64,000 nt of DNA from contig PALM01000046.1 in NCBI GenBank assembly GCA_002706365.1, forward strand, positions 1 through 64,000. The letters run 5' to 3'. The notes under the pieces were generated by a model. That model made no database searches, was not told the DNA's origin, and saw only the letters and a program-made list of their open reading frames with translations. Made by a program: the position numbers and the translations under genes. Every line of letters begins with the position of its first letter. The stretch's first letter is position 1. The stretch is from Flavobacteriales bacterium. Lineage in GTDB: Bacteria > Bacteroidota > Bacteroidia > Flavobacteriales_E > Vicingaceae. This document shows, piece after piece, positions 62,783 through 64,000 of the stretch.

Positions 62783-63523
62783 CTAGATCAAAAGAACTTG
62801 AGTGATCAAATAGTTCACGATTAGAATGACAATACTACTTGCCACCACACCTTGCGTGCTTGCTTTTCCAACTGCTAGCGCTCCTCCTCTTACTGTATAT
62901 CCAAAAAAGGCTGGAATAGAAGTGATGATAAAGGCAAAAAAGACTGTTTTTATAAGTGCATAGGTCACACTGAAGAAATCAAAGTCGAACTGAGCTCCAT
63001 AAACATATGCTTCGGGAGTGATCGCGCTGGAAAACATCGCTACAAGATAACCTCCATACATCCCAATGAACATACTCCAAATAATGAGAAAAGGGTTGAT
63101 CACCACAGCGGCAATGATCTTAGGGATGATCAAAAAAGAGGCAGAATTGATCCCCATGATCTCCAAGGCATCGATCTGCTCGGTAACTCTCATCAATCCG
63201 ATTTCCGAAGTGATGTTGGAACCCACTTTACCTGCTAAGATGAGTGCAATGATCGTGGGGGAGAATTCAAGGATAATTGATTGTCGGGCTGTAAAACCAA
63301 CAGTATATGCAGGAATCAAGGCGCTATCGATATTGGAGGCTGTTTGCAGGGTGATTACCGCTCCCATAAAAACCGAGATAATGGTAATGATCCCAAAGGA
63401 ACCTAACCCAAGGCTGTCCATTTCTTTCACCACCTCTCTCCAGATCAAAGATCTTTTGGTTGGTCGCTGAAATGCTCTGCCAATCAAGATAAAATACTCG
63501 CCTGTCTTGCCAAAAAAGGACAT
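62783..63523 (-). CDS. mlaE: MlaE-like phospholipid-transport permease
   Basis: 246 residues with about five membrane helices. The family phrases are GLGSFGIITIISVFMGAVIT, LEFSPTIIALILAGKVGSNI, TSEIGLMRVTEQIDALEIMG and PKIIAAVVINPFLIIWSMF. It forms the membrane domain of the Mla complex. First gene of a two-gene operon, divergent from the tRNA. Confidence 0.95.
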   Translation of the reverse strand: MSFFGKTGEYFILIGRAFQRPTKRSLIWREVVKEMDSLGLGSFGIITIISVFMGAVITLQTASNIDSALIPAYTVGFTARQSIILEFSPTIIALILAGKVGSNITSEIGLMRVTEQIDALEIMGINSASFLIIPKIIAAVVINPFLIIWSMFIGMYGGYLVAMFSSAITPEAYVYGAQFDFDFFSVTYALIKTVFFAFIITSIPAFFGYTVRGGALAVGKASTQGVVASSIVILIVNYLITQVLLI

Positions 63524-63602
63524 AAAGCGAATGTAATTAATAAAGTGAATTCAACTCTTACAGCCGTTTTTATTTTACACCCTAAAGACTGTTAATTTCT
63601 CT

Positions 63603-63633
63603 TTTGTAGATTCAGACTTTAATCTTATATTTG
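63603..63633 (+). promoter_or_regulatory. Promoter of the initiator tRNA gene
   Basis: TTTG (63603-63606), 19 bases, then TATATTTG (63626-63633): an exact Bacteroidota promoter with both elements. The tRNA begins 24 bases later. It is the best promoter match in the window. Confidence 0.75.
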
Positions 63634-63656
63634 CCGACCCAATAAAAAAGACATAT

Positions 63657-63727
<71 letters not shown>

Positions 63728-63729
<2 letters not shown>

Positions 63730-63855
63730 CAAAGAAAAACCGATCAAGAAATTGATCGGTTTTTTTATGCCCAACGACCAGCGAAGCTCGCTTCAGCTGG
63801 GAGGAGGGCATAAAAAACCAGAGACTCACGAAGTGAGGATCGGTTTGTCTTTGTA
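63728..63855. repeat. Nested inverted-repeat mosaic next to the tRNA
   Basis: The outer arms TACAAAGAAAAACCGATC (63728-63745) and its inverted copy at 63838-63855 match at 17 of 18 bases. Inside are a perfect 12-base pair TTTTTTATGCCC (63761-63772) and GGGCATAAAAAA (63806-63817), and within that CCAGCGAAGC-TC-GCTTCAGCTGG (63778-63800). The left arm includes the last two bases of the tRNA. No gene is encoded. Confidence 0.8.
63738..63767 (+). terminator. Terminator of the tRNA gene
   Basis: AACCGATCAA-GAAA-TTGATCGGTT: a 10-bp stem with a tetraloop, running into seven T. Confidence 0.9.
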
Positions 63856-64000
63856 TAGCTACCCTTTTACGCCAGCTCCGCCACTGGCGGAGCAATCGTG
63901 TCCTCGCTTTTTTGAGAATCTAGATGTGAGTCCTTCGGCTTCGCTCAGGAACCAAACCTAGAACCTAGACAGAATTGAGGCATCGCAGGATTTGTAATCC
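63856..64000. repeat. REP-like palindromes and a partial tRNA 3'-end copy
   Basis: A perfect hairpin GCTCCGCC-ACT-GGCGGAGC (63875-63893), then TCGTGTCCTCGCT (63896-63908), which repeats 12 of 13 bases of the tRNA 3' end at 63716-63728, then CTTCGGCTTCGCTCAGG (63933-63949), a common dispersed palindrome core. No convincing gene reaches the window edge. Confidence 0.55.

Noticed and set aside
63752-63961. Plus-strand open frame of 69 codons beyond the tRNA
   Set aside because: It runs through the terminator and the inverted repeats; no protein-like composition or start context.

Overview
The window is about 64 kb of a chromosome from a marine-type Bacteroidota bacterium, most likely a member of the Flavobacteriales. 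Four things point there: type IX secretion (SprA/Sov plus four cargo proteins with C-terminal sorting domains), the alternative complex III operon joined to cytochrome oxidase, promoters with a TAnnTTTG -7 box, and many outer-membrane barrels ending in Phe. No insertion sequence, prophage, integrase or CRISPR array is visible. The gene content is mostly core, densely packed and syntenic-looking.

Layout. 1-5.4 kb: the end of an Omp85-type barrel, a small barrel gene interrupted by an in-frame TAG, a secreted formylglycine-generating-enzyme-like lipoprotein, and a Prc-type tail-specific protease coupled to a helical exported protein. 5.6-8.5 kb: a four-gene arsenosugar-type cluster (AhpD-like protein, ArsS radical SAM, TIGR04282 glycosyltransferase-like, purine nucleoside phosphorylase) with no arsM beside it. 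8.5-9.2 kb: a repeat-rich spacer and a SPOR protein. 9.3-20.7 kb: a respiratory operon actABCDEF-coxB-coxA, preceded by a promoter and a 19-bp palindrome and closed by a strong terminator. 20.7-24.8 kb: ruvB, queG, ubiX, a 62-residue conserved-looking protein and two barrels. 24.8-27.9 kb: a tlpA-DUF6029-Omp28 set that looks like an envelope thiol-redox module. 28-32.5 kb: a T9SS cargo protein, a sirtuin lacking its zinc cysteines, malic enzyme and ruvA. 32.5-41.1 kb: sprA, gcvH and a TonB-like protein. 41.2-49.3 kb: an orphan solute-binding protein, a coiled-coil lipoprotein, an M20 amidohydrolase, a half-length TauE/SafE protein, a very large propeller-plus-barrel protein, an MBL hydrolase, and a barrel that appears to start at ATT. 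49.3-52.8 kb: kmo, kynU and a degenerate UbiA-like membrane protein. 53-62 kb: gcvP and three tandem paralogous T9SS cargo proteins. 62-64 kb: an MlaF/MlaE lipid-transport pair, an initiator tRNA-fMet, and a nested inverted-repeat mosaic.

How the genes work together. The act/cox operon encodes quinol oxidation and terminal oxygen reduction, probably as one supercomplex. SprA is the outer-membrane channel through which the four cargo proteins would leave the cell. gcvH and gcvP (13 kb apart) are two parts of glycine cleavage. kynU and kmo are two steps of tryptophan-to-NAD or tryptophan breakdown. All calls are made by reading the sequence only; no database search was run.
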